A DNA stretch of 64,000 bases, taken from the NCBI RefSeq assembly GCF_013778325.1, contig NZ_JACEIB010000002.1, positions 1 to 64,000 of the forward strand. The letters are read 5' to 3'. Positions 34,345-43,049 of this stretch are shown here, piece by piece; positions within the stretch are counted from its first letter, which is position 1; each line of letters begins with the position of its first letter. The position numbers and the translations under genes were made by a program. Origin of the DNA: Sphingomonas chungangi. GTDB lineage: Bacteria > Pseudomonadota > Alphaproteobacteria > Sphingomonadales > Sphingomonadaceae. Below the pieces are notes generated by a model. The model ran no database searches. It saw only the letters and a program-made list of their open reading frames with translations, and was not told where the DNA came from.

Positions 34345-34986
34345 CTACCAGCGCGCGACGAATGGAAGCAGCGTCCTCCCCGCCAGCCCGACCAGCACGC
34401 AGCCGAGCCCGTACCAGAAGACGATATAGAGCGGGTCATCATGCCCGCAGGCGAAGAAGAAGACGAACGCCCCCCACGCGGCCGCGCCCAGCCCCGCCGC
34501 CATCGCGCTTCCGCGTCGGTGGGTGGGGGCGCCGCGCCGCATCAGTACGGCTAGTGCCGCCAGCATCGGCAGCGACAGCAGCACCATCCAGGCGAGGCAG
34601 TTCACGCCCTCCCGCCATTCGAGCCGGGCCAGCAGCGGTCGGCTGGCATGATGCGAGGCATCGATGCCCCAGCCGATCAGCAAAGCGATCACGGCGAGCG
34701 CCGCCGCCCAGCGCAGCCCACGGGACGGCGAGACGGCGGGATCGAAGGAGCGCACCGCCGTCGTCACCGCGAGGACGGTCAGCAGGCCGAGCGTCGCCAG
34801 CTTCCACCAGAAGGACATTTCCCCCATGGCGTGATGCATGTCGGGCCGGGCCAGCCCCATCATCAGGAACAGGGTCAGCTCGCTTACCGCCAGCCCGCCC
34901 ACGATCAACCCGTCCCGCCCCGCGCTGCGGCAGCGGACGGGCGTGAGGCCGGAGGCGAGCTCGTCAAGCAAGCGCTCACTCGTCAT
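34345..34986 (-). CDS. nrsF: NrsF family anti-sigma factor
   Basis: A 213-residue protein with six predicted membrane helices, of the DUF1109/NrsF family. In Caulobacter, NrsF holds the ECF sigma factor SigF at the membrane and has two conserved cysteines, C131 and C181. Here the matching positions are C130 (EGVNCLAW) and C180 (FFACGHDD), almost the same numbering. The start at 34986 (MTSERLLDEL) overlaps the sigma factor gene by 11 bases, the usual arrangement for a sigma/anti-sigma pair. Confidence 0.88.
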   Translation of the reverse strand: MTSERLLDELASGLTPVRCRSAGRDGLIVGGLAVSELTLFLMMGLARPDMHHAMGEMSFWWKLATLGLLTVLAVTTAVRSFDPAVSPSRGLRWAAALAVIALLIGWGIDASHHASRPLLARLEWREGVNCLAWMVLLSLPMLAALAVLMRRGAPTHRRGSAMAAGLGAAAWGAFVFFFACGHDDPLYIVFWYGLGCVLVGLAGRTLLPFVARW

Positions 34987-35515
34987 CGGGCACCTCCTGC
35001 ACGATGACGGCAAGCTGCTTCAGCCCGCGATGGATGTTGACCTTGACCAGCGAGGGCGACTGGCCGGTCCGCGCGGAGGCCTCCTCGACGCTGTAGCCGT
35101 CCAGCTTGACCAGCCTGATCGCCTGCTGCTGGGCGGGCTTCAGCCGCGCGATCAGATCGCGCAGCAGCACCGCGCTGGTGACCTCGCTCTCATGGCCTTC
35201 GACGCCGATCGCATCGGGCAGCTCCTCGGTGCGATCGCGGCCCATGGCGCGCAGCCGGTCGATCCACTTGTAACGCGCCACCGCCGCCAGCCAGGGGCGG
35301 AACGGGCGCGCGGGATCATAGGTGTGCCGCTTCTCGTGGATCGCGATCAGCGTCTCCTGCACCGCATCCTCGACCTGGGCAGGTGGCAGACGGCGGGCGA
35401 AATAGCGGAGTAGCCACGTCCGGATCTCGCCGAGCAGACGGCGATAGGTGCCGCCATGGCCGCCCTGCGCGGCAGCCATCCAGGCGCCCCATTGATCGGC
35501 CTCGTCATTCTGCAT
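34976..35515 (-). CDS. sigF: ECF sigma factor (SigF type)
   Basis: A 179-residue ECF sigma factor. Region 2 shows ARRLPPAQVEDAVQETLIAI and a PFRPWLAAVARYKWIDRLR segment for -10 recognition; region 4 has LKLDGYSVEEASARTGQSPS-type sequence (here RLVKLDGYSVEEASA, SLVKVNIHRGLK) for -35 recognition. I chose MQNDEADQW at 35515, with GGGAG upstream; the ATG at 35584 would be only 10 bases from the promoter. Followed by nrsF with overlap. In Caulobacter this pair answers metal and oxidative stress; the usual DUF2282/DUF692 target genes are not in this window. Confidence 0.88.
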   Translation of the reverse strand: MQNDEADQWGAWMAAAQGGHGGTYRRLLGEIRTWLLRYFARRLPPAQVEDAVQETLIAIHEKRHTYDPARPFRPWLAAVARYKWIDRLRAMGRDRTEELPDAIGVEGHESEVTSAVLLRDLIARLKPAQQQAIRLVKLDGYSVEEASARTGQSPSLVKVNIHRGLKQLAVIVQEVPDDE

Positions 35516-35593
35516 CCGGGCTCCCGCGCAGCCGATCGCGTCGGTCGCCCGCTCTGGATATCGAAAAGGATGCGCCGCCGCCATGCCTCAAGG

Positions 35594-35619
35594 TTCGGCG
35601 GCGGCGGCGATCCGGTTAC
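35594..35619 (-). promoter_or_regulatory. SigF-type autoregulatory promoter
   Basis: On the minus strand, GTAACC at 35619-35614 and CGAA at 35597-35594 are separated by exactly 16 bases. This matches the SigF promoter consensus I recall from Caulobacter (GTAACC-N16-CGAA). It lies 79 bases upstream of the chosen sigF start, as expected for autoregulation. Confidence 0.7.
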
Positions 35620-35626
35620 GCGCGGC

Positions 35627-35764
35627 TTACCAGCACTTGCGAACCTTGTGGTGGTGGACCCAGGTCACCTTGCAGGTGCGATGATGCGGCCGCGCCTGGC
35701 TCGCCGTGGCGAGGCCGAAGGACGCGATCAGCGCGCAGGCGGTGGCGATGCGAAGAGTCTTCAT
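35627..35764 (-). CDS. Small exported His-rich protein (HHHH-motif type)
   Basis: A 45-residue protein: a signal peptide (MKTLRIATACALIASFGLA, then TASQA) and a mature part of about 20 residues rich in His, Lys, Arg and Trp with two cysteines (RPHHRTCKVTWVHHHKVRKC). The ATG has a good ribosome site (GAGGGAG). The gene stops eight bases before the sigF promoter, on the same strand, so read-through could reach sigF. A metal-binding role is plausible from the composition but unproven. Confidence 0.7.
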   Translation of the reverse strand: MKTLRIATACALIASFGLATASQARPHHRTCKVTWVHHHKVRKCW

Positions 35765-35868
35765 GGGCGAACTCCCTCTGGTTGCTCGAAATGAGCCGTG
35801 CAGGGGACTGCCCGGCGGATGTTTCCCGCCTTGTGCAAGGTTAACACATCGCTTCGCCCCTGAAATGT

Positions 35869-36708
35869 TCAGGCGAACACCTCCGCGAGGCCGGGCGCGG
35901 ACTGGCCTTCGCGGATGCGCCGGAGCTCGACGTAGAGAGCCGCCGCAAAACCCGTGGCCAGCAGCGCGGCGAAGATCTGAAAGGCTACCGCGTAGATGGT
36001 AATCGGCCAATAGGCGCCCGGAATGAAATGTCTCACCATAAGCTCCGGCGTCCAGACGCCGAGGACGATCGCCGTGTAGAGCAGGACGGCCAGCAATATC
36101 CGCCCCCGTGAGCCGGTCGTGAGATCCCGGCTGCGGCGGATCGCTGCCAGAATGCCGACGCGCTCGACGATCAGCACAGGACCGGCGGCCGCCCAGCTCA
36201 AATAGATCAGGATGCCCGGAACGATGAACAGGATAACGCCAAGCACCGCGCCGATAAATTGCAGAAGGGAGAGCGTGACGACGGGGAGAAACAGGGACGG
36301 AAGGCCGGCCATCGCCGATCGCAGCGATACCGGCTGGCCCTGATAACGGGCAACGAGCAGCGCGATCGCGGGAATCTTGAAGATCACCTCCACCACGCGA
36401 AGCAGGAAGGTCGCCGCATAAGTGTATCCGGCGGTCTGGAGTGGGGAGATCGCGCCGATCCCGACTCGCGGGCGCAGCACCGCCTCGTACAGATGGACCC
36501 AAGCCGTATGCGACAGGCCAACGATGAGCGCCGCAAGCAGCAGCATCGGCCAGCCGAGCGCGACGAAAGCCTCGAACGAACCACCGATGACCCGTCCGAT
36601 ATCCAGCGGCTCGATCAGCGACACCGGCTCACGCTGTGCCCTTAGCGATAGCCATACGACCAACGCTATCGCCCCGACCAACAGATAGCCTAAAAGAAAA
36701 GACGTCAA
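35869..36708 (-). CDS. Multi-pass membrane protein (GPDPase membrane-domain-like)
   Basis: About 279 residues, almost entirely hydrophobic, with roughly six to seven helices separated by short loops. The pattern LSLLQFIGAVLGVILFIVPG, then ILIYLSWAAAGPVLIVE is typical of the membrane domain family found with glycerophosphodiester phosphodiesterases (YciC-like). I chose a TTG at 36708 (MTSFLLGYLLVG), preceded by GGGGGG, since no ATG or GTG fits the first helix and the frame further upstream covers the divergent promoter. It is divergent from the MoxR operon. Function unknown. Confidence 0.65.
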   Translation of the reverse strand: MTSFLLGYLLVGAIALVVWLSLRAQREPVSLIEPLDIGRVIGGSFEAFVALGWPMLLLAALIVGLSHTAWVHLYEAVLRPRVGIGAISPLQTAGYTYAATFLLRVVEVIFKIPAIALLVARYQGQPVSLRSAMAGLPSLFLPVVTLSLLQFIGAVLGVILFIVPGILIYLSWAAAGPVLIVERVGILAAIRRSRDLTTGSRGRILLAVLLYTAIVLGVWTPELMVRHFIPGAYWPITIYAVAFQIFAALLATGFAAALYVELRRIREGQSAPGLAEVFA

Positions 36709-36847
36709 GAAAGCCCCCCGCCCATGCCACGATCCCCGCTCGATTGTTGTTCTATGCGGATCGACTTGTCCATTGTGCGTCGGGACTTGCGAACGAAATC
36801 GTAACGGATAGTCTCTTGAATGCCCTGGGGTGGGCACGGGAGTAAGC

Positions 36848-37480
36848 GTGGGGACAGGGGCAGCTCCGGCAGCGAAGGCGGGCGCGGACGCGTTTGCGCG
36901 GGCGCATGTCCATCTGCTCGCCGATTCGCGCATCCAGTTCGCGCTGCCGCAGGCGCCCCGGCCACACACACCGGCCTGGCTCGCGGCGATCGCCCGCTGG
37001 CTGCACCATGCCTGGCCCGTGTTCAAGGTGCTGACGTGGATCACGCTCGGCGGGATCGCCCTCTTCATCCTCTATATGATCGTCAGCCAGTTCGTGGACA
37101 TACGCTGGCCGTGGCAGCGCCGGGGTGACAAAACGCTCGAGGAGCCCGAATGGCGTCCCGACGTGGCGCCGGTGCGTGCGCTGCTGGAGGAGGCGGACGC
37201 GCTCGCCGCCGCCGGCCGCTATGCCGAGGCCGCGCGGCTGATCCTGCTGCGATCGGTGGAGGACATCATGAAGCGGCGGCCCGGCCTCGTCCGACCCGCC
37301 ACCACCAGCCGCGATCTTGCCGCGACGCCGGAGATTCCGCTTGCCGCGCGCCCCGCCTTCGCCTCGATCGCCAATGTCGTGGAGATCAGCCTGTTCGCCG
37401 ATCGCGGCGCCACCGCCGAGGCGTGGACACGGGCCCGCAACGCTTATGCCGATTTCGCGCTGGCGGGAAACTGGCGATGA
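36848..37480 (+). CDS. DUF4129 domain membrane protein
   Basis: About 210 residues with one membrane helix (FKVLTWITLGGIALFILYMI) and a C-terminal cytoplasmic helical domain of the DUF4129 type (VRALLEEADALAAAGRYAEA, then ARLILLRSVEDIMKRRP). DUF4129 proteins commonly sit in MoxR-DUF58 operons. I chose the GTG at 36848, with GGGAG upstream; a GTG at 36830 is in frame. It is the first of six genes joined by ATGA overlaps. Confidence 0.75.
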   Translation: MGTGAAPAAKAGADAFARAHVHLLADSRIQFALPQAPRPHTPAWLAAIARWLHHAWPVFKVLTWITLGGIALFILYMIVSQFVDIRWPWQRRGDKTLEEPEWRPDVAPVRALLEEADALAAAGRYAEAARLILLRSVEDIMKRRPGLVRPATTSRDLAATPEIPLAARPAFASIANVVEISLFADRGATAEAWTRARNAYADFALAGNWR

Positions 37481-38697
37481 GCGGGGAGGCCCAGGCCGCG
37501 CCCTTCCGATCGCGCACGGTGATCATCATCATCGTGGTGGCGGCGATCGCCTTCGCCGGCTTCCTGTTGCTGATCGCCTTCGCCCCGCAATTTCAGAGCG
37601 GGCATGACGGGCGCGGCCACGCGCTCTCCACGTCGGGCAACGGCTATGCCGGGCTGGTCGAGCTGACCGACGATCTCGGCAGCCATTCGCTGATCGTGCG
37701 CGACGATGCGCAGCTCGGCACGCGCGACCTGCTGGTCGTCACGCCTGAGATCGACACCGAGCAGAAGGATTTCACCAAGCTGCTCGCCTCGCGCGGCGAT
37801 GCGCCGACGCTGGTGATCCTACCCAAATGGTGGACCCGGCCGATGCCTGAACGGCCCGACTGGGCGCAGCGGGTCGACATGATGTGGTCGGGTGGCCCGG
37901 TCTTCGCGCTGTCCAAATATGCGCCGAAGATGACGATCGACCAGACACCTTTCAAGGCCCGGCCCCCGCGCACCGGCGACACGCCACGCCTCGCCCGCGT
38001 CAAGGTCGGCCCATTGAATGAACAGCAACGGTTGACGGGGGGCGGCTTCACCCCGGTGCTGCTCGACAAGGACGGACGCGTGCTGATCGGAAAGCTGGTG
38101 GGCCGCCCCGTGTTCGTGCTCGCCGATCCCGATCTGCTCAACAACCAGGGCATCGCCGATCCATGGACCGCGCGGCAGGGCTGGCAGGTGATTGACGACC
38201 TCGCCCCTACAAACGAGATCGCCTTCGACTTGACGCTCAACGGCTTCGGCACCTCGAAGCAGGAAAAGAGCCCGCTCCAGTCGGTGTTCAAGCCGCCCTT
38301 CCTGCCGATGACGCTCATCATCGTCGCGGCGGGTCTCCTCGCCGGACTGCACGGCGCGGTTCGCTTCGGCGCGCCGGCTGTCACCGCGCGCGCCATCGCA
38401 ATGGGCAAGCGCACGCTGGTCGATAACGCTGCGATGCTGTTCCGCGCCGCGCGCAAGGAGCATCGCGTCGGCGCTGCCTACGCCGCGCTCACCCGCGACC
38501 TGACGGCGCAGGCGACCCACGCCCCGGCCCGCCTCTCGGGCGAGGCGCTGGACGACTATCTCAATCGCTCGGGCAAAGCCGAGGGCGATCCCCCTTATGC
38601 AACCCTCGCATGGCAGGCCGAGACCGCCGAGGATCGCGATCAACTGCTGAGCGCCGCCCGCGCGCTGTACCGCTGGAGAAGGAACCGCACACGATGA
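37477..38697 (+). CDS. DUF4350 domain membrane protein
   Basis: A 406-residue protein with membrane helices near both ends ([20 protein letters not shown] at 15-34, and [21 protein letters not shown] near 280) around a soluble alpha/beta domain of the DUF4350 type ([26 protein letters not shown]). The soluble part resembles a GATase/ThuA-like fold and probably faces the periplasm. The start and stop overlap neighbours by four bases each. The precise function of the family is not known. Confidence 0.8.
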   Translation: MSGEAQAAPFRSRTVIIIIVVAAIAFAGFLLLIAFAPQFQSGHDGRGHALSTSGNGYAGLVELTDDLGSHSLIVRDDAQLGTRDLLVVTPEIDTEQKDFTKLLASRGDAPTLVILPKWWTRPMPERPDWAQRVDMMWSGGPVFALSKYAPKMTIDQTPFKARPPRTGDTPRLARVKVGPLNEQQRLTGGGFTPVLLDKDGRVLIGKLVGRPVFVLADPDLLNNQGIADPWTARQGWQVIDDLAPTNEIAFDLTLNGFGTSKQEKSPLQSVFKPPFLPMTLIIVAAGLLAGLHGAVRFGAPAVTARAIAMGKRTLVDNAAMLFRAARKEHRVGAAYAALTRDLTAQATHAPARLSGEALDDYLNRSGKAEGDPPYATLAWQAETAEDRDQLLSAARALYRWRRNRTR

Positions 38698-39650
38698 CGC
38701 TCGACGAAGTCAAAGGCCTGGGCGAGCGTATCGCAGGCGAGATCGGCAAGGCGGTGGTCGGCCAGGAGCAGACCGTGCGCCATCTGCTGATCGCGCTCTT
38801 CTCGGGCGGCCACGTGCTGCTGGAAGGGCCGCCCGGCACCGCCAAGACCTTCCTCGCGCAATGCTTCGCGGCCACGCTCGGCCTCGATTTCAAGCGCATC
38901 CAGTTCACGCCGGACCTGATGCCGGGCGATATCACCGGCTCCAACGTCTTCAATTTCCAGACCAGCAGCTTCAGCCACATCCGCGGGCCGGTCTTCTGCG
39001 ACCTCCTGCTCTCCGACGAGATCAACCGCGCTCCGCCCAAAACGCAGGCGGCTTTGCTGGAGGCGATGCAGGAGCGATCAGTGACGCTAGACGGCGTTTC
39101 CTACCCGCTGGGCGATCGCTTCATGGTGGTTGCGACGCAGAACCCGATCGAGAATCAAGGCGTCTATCCGCTGCCCGAAGCGCAGCTCGATCGCTTCCTG
39201 TTCAAGCTTCTGGTCGATTATCCCGACGAGGCCGAGGAAATCCGCATCGTCGCCAGCCACGGCAAGGACAGCGGCATGGCTTCGCCCGGGCGCTGGGGCG
39301 TCGGACAGCTAGCCGATGGCGCGCAGGTCGCGGCAGCGCTGGAGGCGGTGTCCACCGTCACGCTGGTGGATGAGGTGGTCGCCTATATCGTCCGGCTGAT
39401 CCGCGCCACCCGGACCAGCGTGGAGCTGACCGCTGGCGCCTCCCCGCGCGCCGCCGCGAAGCTGGCCGGTGCCGCGCGCGCGGCAGCCGCGCTGGCAGGC
39501 CGCGACTATGTGGTGCCGGACGATGTGCGCGCGCTCGCCCCCGCTGTGCTGCGCCATCGCATCGCGCTCTCCCCCACCGCCGAGATCGACGGGCGCAAGC
39601 CCGAGGAAGTGGTCGCCACGCTGATCGCCGAGGTCGAAGCGCCGCGATGA
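38694..39650 (+). CDS. MoxR family AAA+ ATPase
   Basis: A 318-residue AAA+ ATPase. Walker A GPPGTAKT is at 45-52, Walker [14 protein letters not shown] follows, sensor 1 is in [20 protein letters not shown], and the C-terminal lid contains [18 protein letters not shown]. MoxR proteins act as chaperones that insert cofactors or activate VWA-domain partners. Here the partner is likely the DUF58 protein encoded next. The chosen ATG overlaps the previous stop. Confidence 0.95.
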   Translation: MTLDEVKGLGERIAGEIGKAVVGQEQTVRHLLIALFSGGHVLLEGPPGTAKTFLAQCFAATLGLDFKRIQFTPDLMPGDITGSNVFNFQTSSFSHIRGPVFCDLLLSDEINRAPPKTQAALLEAMQERSVTLDGVSYPLGDRFMVVATQNPIENQGVYPLPEAQLDRFLFKLLVDYPDEAEEIRIVASHGKDSGMASPGRWGVGQLADGAQVAAALEAVSTVTLVDEVVAYIVRLIRATRTSVELTAGASPRAAAKLAGAARAAAALAGRDYVVPDDVRALAPAVLRHRIALSPTAEIDGRKPEEVVATLIAEVEAPR

Positions 39651-40966
39651 AGTGGCACAGGCAGCGATCGGGCGGCGGCCTCTATCCCACGGCGCGCGCC
39701 GTGCTGCTGATGGCGGCCGGCGCGCCGGTGGCGCTCGTCATCGGCGTCGCCGCGCCCGCGCTGTGGACGATCGGCTTCGCCTGGATGCTGCTGGTGATCC
39801 TGCTAATCGGCGCCGATGCGCTGCTGGCGCCGGGACGGAATCAGGTCGCGGCCGAACTGACCGTGGCCGGCACCGCTCCGGTCGGCAGCCGGATCGACGC
39901 GAGTCTCCAGGTTTCCGCGCGCAGTCGCGTGCAGTCGGCGATCGATCTGGACGAGCGCCTGGCGCCGGTCGACGATGTCCGCCGCACGCTTCGCGGCGAC
40001 GAAACGCAATCGATCCCGATACGGGCCACGAGGCGCGGCACGGCCCACGTCTCCGCGCTCTGGCTGCGCTGGAAAGGGCCGCTCGGTCTGATCTGGAAGC
40101 AGCGGCGCGACGATCGCGATCACGCCATCCTCATCACGCCGGATCTGCGCCCGGTGCGCGAGGACAGCCAGTTGCTGATCCAGCAGGCGATCAGCGGTGA
40201 AACGGCGCGGCGCGAGATCGGCACCGGCTCCGAATTCCAGTCGCTCGTCCAATGGCAACCGGGCATGGACCGGCGCGCGATCGACTGGAAGCAGTCCGCC
40301 CGCCACGCCACCCTGCTCGCCAAGGACTGGCAGATCGAGCGCAACAACCAGATCCTGCTGGCGATCGACGCGGGCCGCGCCATGGCGGAGCCGCTGGGCG
40401 GCACGCCGCGCGTGGATCGCGCCGTCACCGCTGCACTGCTCGCCGCCTATGTGGCGCTCAAGCTCGAAGATCGCATCGGCCTGTTCGCTTATGCCGAGCA
40501 GCCGATCGTCTCGTCGGCGATTTCGCCTGGCGTGCACAGTTTTCCAACCCTGCAGCGGCTCGCGGCGAGCATCGATTACGGCACGCGAGAGGCGAACCAC
40601 ACGCTCGGCCTCACTCGGATCGCGCAGAAGCTCGATCGGCGGACCCTGATCATCCTCTTCACCGAGTTCACCGATCCGACCAGCGCCGAGCTGATGGTCC
40701 GCGCCTGTGCGCCTCTGCTCCAGCGCCACATCCTGATGTTCCTGATCTACCGCGACGAGGAACTGGAAGCCCTCGCCGCCGCCGAACCGACCGAGCCGGA
40801 GGACGTCACCCGCGCCGTCGCCGCGCAGGCGCTTCTGCGCGAGCGCGCCATCGTGGCAGCGCGGCTCAGGCGGATGGGCGTGCATATCGTCGAAGCGAGG
40901 CACGACACGGCCGGTACGGCGCTGGTCGAAGCCTATCTCGGTCTTAAGCGGCAGGGAGTGGTCTGA
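39647..40966 (+). CDS. DUF58 (VWA-like) protein
   Basis: A 439-residue protein with two N-terminal membrane helices (about 17-65), a beta-rich region, and the DUF58 signature EFQSLVQWQPGMDRRAIDWK leading into a von Willebrand factor A-like domain (NNQILLAIDAGRAMAEPLGG, then LIILFTEFTDPTSAELM). It works with MoxR-type ATPases. It overlaps moxR by four bases and the SpoIIM gene by one. Confidence 0.92.
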   Translation: MKWHRQRSGGGLYPTARAVLLMAAGAPVALVIGVAAPALWTIGFAWMLLVILLIGADALLAPGRNQVAAELTVAGTAPVGSRIDASLQVSARSRVQSAIDLDERLAPVDDVRRTLRGDETQSIPIRATRRGTAHVSALWLRWKGPLGLIWKQRRDDRDHAILITPDLRPVREDSQLLIQQAISGETARREIGTGSEFQSLVQWQPGMDRRAIDWKQSARHATLLAKDWQIERNNQILLAIDAGRAMAEPLGGTPRVDRAVTAALLAAYVALKLEDRIGLFAYAEQPIVSSAISPGVHSFPTLQRLAASIDYGTREANHTLGLTRIAQKLDRRTLIILFTEFTDPTSAELMVRACAPLLQRHILMFLIYRDEELEALAAAEPTEPEDVTRAVAAQALLRERAIVAARLRRMGVHIVEARHDTAGTALVEAYLGLKRQGVV

Positions 40967-42024
40967 TGGCGTTCGCTTTGCCCTTCCGCCGCAAGCGCGA
41001 TGCCCATCTGCCCGACGACGAACTGGCACACCAGCAGCGCCGCCTCGATCCGCTCCCCTCGGCAAAATTCCGCGCCGAGCGAGAGGGCGACTGGCGGCGG
41101 CTGGAGGAATTGCTGAACCGGGCCGAGCGCCGCTCCGCCGCCGTACTGACCGACGACGAGCTGCTCGCCCTCCCGACTTTGTATCGCGCGACCGTGTCGG
41201 CGCTCGCAGTGGCGCGCGAAACCTTGCTCGATCGCGCGCTGATCGATTATCTGGAGGGGCTGTCCACCCGCGCCTATTTCTTCCTCTACGGCGTGCGCGG
41301 GCGGATCGGGCCGCGCCTGAAGCAATTCTTCCGCCACGACTGGCCCGCCGCCGTTCTGGCGCTGTGGAAGGAAACGCTCGGCTCGCTGCTGCTGCTCGTC
41401 GCCGGCGCGCTCGCCGGCTACATGCTGGTACGCGCGGATTCGGGCTGGTTCATGTCGCTGGTCGGCGGGATGTCCGAAGGCCGCACGCCCGATTCCACCA
41501 CCCAGCAGCTGCGCGACGTCCTCTACGACAGCGACACCAGCGGGCTGGAGGCGCTCGCAAGCTTCCTGTTCACCCATAATGCGCAGATCTCGCTGATGTG
41601 CTTCGCGCTCGGCTTCCTGTTCGCGGTGCCGAGCGCGATCCTGATCCTGATGAACGGGCTGACGCTGGGCGCCTTCCTCGCGCTCTACGCCGATCACCAT
41701 ATTGCAGGCGAACTGGTCGGCTGGCTGTGCGTCCACGGCACGACCGAGATGTTCGCGATCACGCTGGCGGGCGCGGCCGGCATCCGCATCGGCTGGGCGG
41801 TCGCCTTTCCCGGCCGCCTCTCCCGGTTGGACGGCATGGCGGCGGCGGGGCGCCAGTCCGGCACGGTGATGGCGGGCGTGGTGGTGATGCTGTTCGTGGC
41901 CGCGCTGCTGGAGGGCTTCATCCGCCAGCTTGTCACGACCGACTGGCTGCGCTTCCTGATCGGCGGATCGATGCTGACCCTGTGGCTGGCCTATTTCTAC
42001 GGCCCGGCGGGGCGCCGCCGATGA
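40966..42024 (+). CDS. SpoIIM-like (stage II sporulation protein M) membrane protein
   Basis: A 352-residue protein with a charged N-terminal cytoplasmic part (1-110) and about five membrane helices. Marks of the family are LSLMCFALGFLFAVPSAIL-type residues in HNAQISLMCFALGFLFAVPS and the HGTTEMFAITLAGAAGIRIG helix. SpoIIM homologues accompany MoxR-DUF58-RDD genes in many non-sporulating bacteria; the joint function is not established. It overlaps the RDD gene by four bases. Confidence 0.9.
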   Translation: MAFALPFRRKRDAHLPDDELAHQQRRLDPLPSAKFRAEREGDWRRLEELLNRAERRSAAVLTDDELLALPTLYRATVSALAVARETLLDRALIDYLEGLSTRAYFFLYGVRGRIGPRLKQFFRHDWPAAVLALWKETLGSLLLLVAGALAGYMLVRADSGWFMSLVGGMSEGRTPDSTTQQLRDVLYDSDTSGLEALASFLFTHNAQISLMCFALGFLFAVPSAILILMNGLTLGAFLALYADHHIAGELVGWLCVHGTTEMFAITLAGAAGIRIGWAVAFPGRLSRLDGMAAAGRQSGTVMAGVVVMLFVAALLEGFIRQLVTTDWLRFLIGGSMLTLWLAYFYGPAGRRR

Positions 42025-42893
42025 GCGCGCGGATGCCGAAGGACGCCAGGCGCGTCCGCATGCTGGTGACGCCCGAAGGCGTGCCGCTGCCGCTGGAGAT
42101 CGCCGATGCCGGCCAGCGCGCGGGCGCCTTCGTGCTCGACATGCTGATCCTGCTGGGATCGATCATCGCGATCACCGTCTTCCTCGCCTTCGTCGCCAAG
42201 TCGCTCCCCGGCCGCGCCGTCGATCGCGGCGTCGGCCTGATCTGGACGATCGGGCTGTTCCTGCTGCGCAACTTCTACTTCACCTGGTTCGAGGCGCGGC
42301 CGCGCGGGCAGACGCCGGGAAAGCGTGCGCTCGGCATCCGGGTGATCGCGCGCCACGGCGGGCGGCTGACGCTCGACGCCGTGATCGCGCGCAACGCATT
42401 GCGGGAGGTCGAGGCGTTCCTGCCGATCATGCTGATGTTCGCCAGCTTCGCGACCCACGGCTACGACACGCTGATTCTCGTCTTCGCGCTCGGCTGGACG
42501 GCGATCTTCCTGTTCATGCCGCTGATGAACCGCGACCGGCTGCGCGCCGGGGACCTGCTCGCCGGCACCTGGGTCATCCGGGTGCCTAAGCGACCGCTGC
42601 TACCCGAACTCTCCGCCGATGCCGAGGAAACCGTCTTCACCGAAGCCGAGCTCGATGCCTATGGCGTGTTCGAGCTGGAGACGCTGGAGCAGGTGATCCG
42701 CCAGGCCCATGCGCCGGCCGTCGCCACCGTCACCTACACGATCTGCCAGCGCATCGGCCGCCAGCACTGGAGCGACGACGGGGGGGCACGTGACCTTGCT
42801 TTCCTGCAGGCCTATTACGCCGCGCTGCGCGGCCGGCTCGAACAGAAGCTGCTGTTCGGCAAGCGCCGGGCCGACAAGCACGACCGGAGCTGA
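42021..42893 (+). CDS. RDD family membrane protein
   Basis: A 290-residue protein. The RDD domain begins with ADAGQRAGAFVLDMLILLGS (the Arg and Asp pair that names the family) and continues with RPRGQTPGKRALGIRVI and NRDRLRAGDLLAGTWVI. About four membrane helices lie between 40 and 180, and the C-terminal 100 residues are soluble. It ends the six-gene operon. RDD proteins may be transport-related; the role here is unknown. Confidence 0.92.
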   Translation: MSARMPKDARRVRMLVTPEGVPLPLEIADAGQRAGAFVLDMLILLGSIIAITVFLAFVAKSLPGRAVDRGVGLIWTIGLFLLRNFYFTWFEARPRGQTPGKRALGIRVIARHGGRLTLDAVIARNALREVEAFLPIMLMFASFATHGYDTLILVFALGWTAIFLFMPLMNRDRLRAGDLLAGTWVIRVPKRPLLPELSADAEETVFTEAELDAYGVFELETLEQVIRQAHAPAVATVTYTICQRIGRQHWSDDGGARDLAFLQAYYAALRGRLEQKLLFGKRRADKHDRS

Positions 42894-42897
42894 ACGC

Positions 42898-42909
42898 ACG
42901 GTGCACCGT
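42898..42909. promoter_or_regulatory. Perfect 12-bp palindrome before the autotransporter gene
   Basis: ACGGTGCACCGT lies five bases after the RDD stop and 140 bases upstream of the autotransporter start. It could be an operator or the stem of a weak hairpin; no T-run follows. Confidence 0.3.
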
Positions 42910-43049
42910 TAAGATTCTGCGGCATTTCTGCCACATCGTACATCGCACGTTCAGCCCGCCGGACGGGTTCGGTTGACCATTGCCCGGCCCATCGTCACCT
43001 TGCCGCCTGCCATTGAGGGATGGCTTAAAAAGGCAGGGGACACAGTTAG

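Noticed and set aside
35516-35584. A longer SigF frame starting at 35584.
   Set aside because: It begins about 10 bases from the -10 element of the SigF-type promoter and has no ribosome site; the ATG at 35515 has one.
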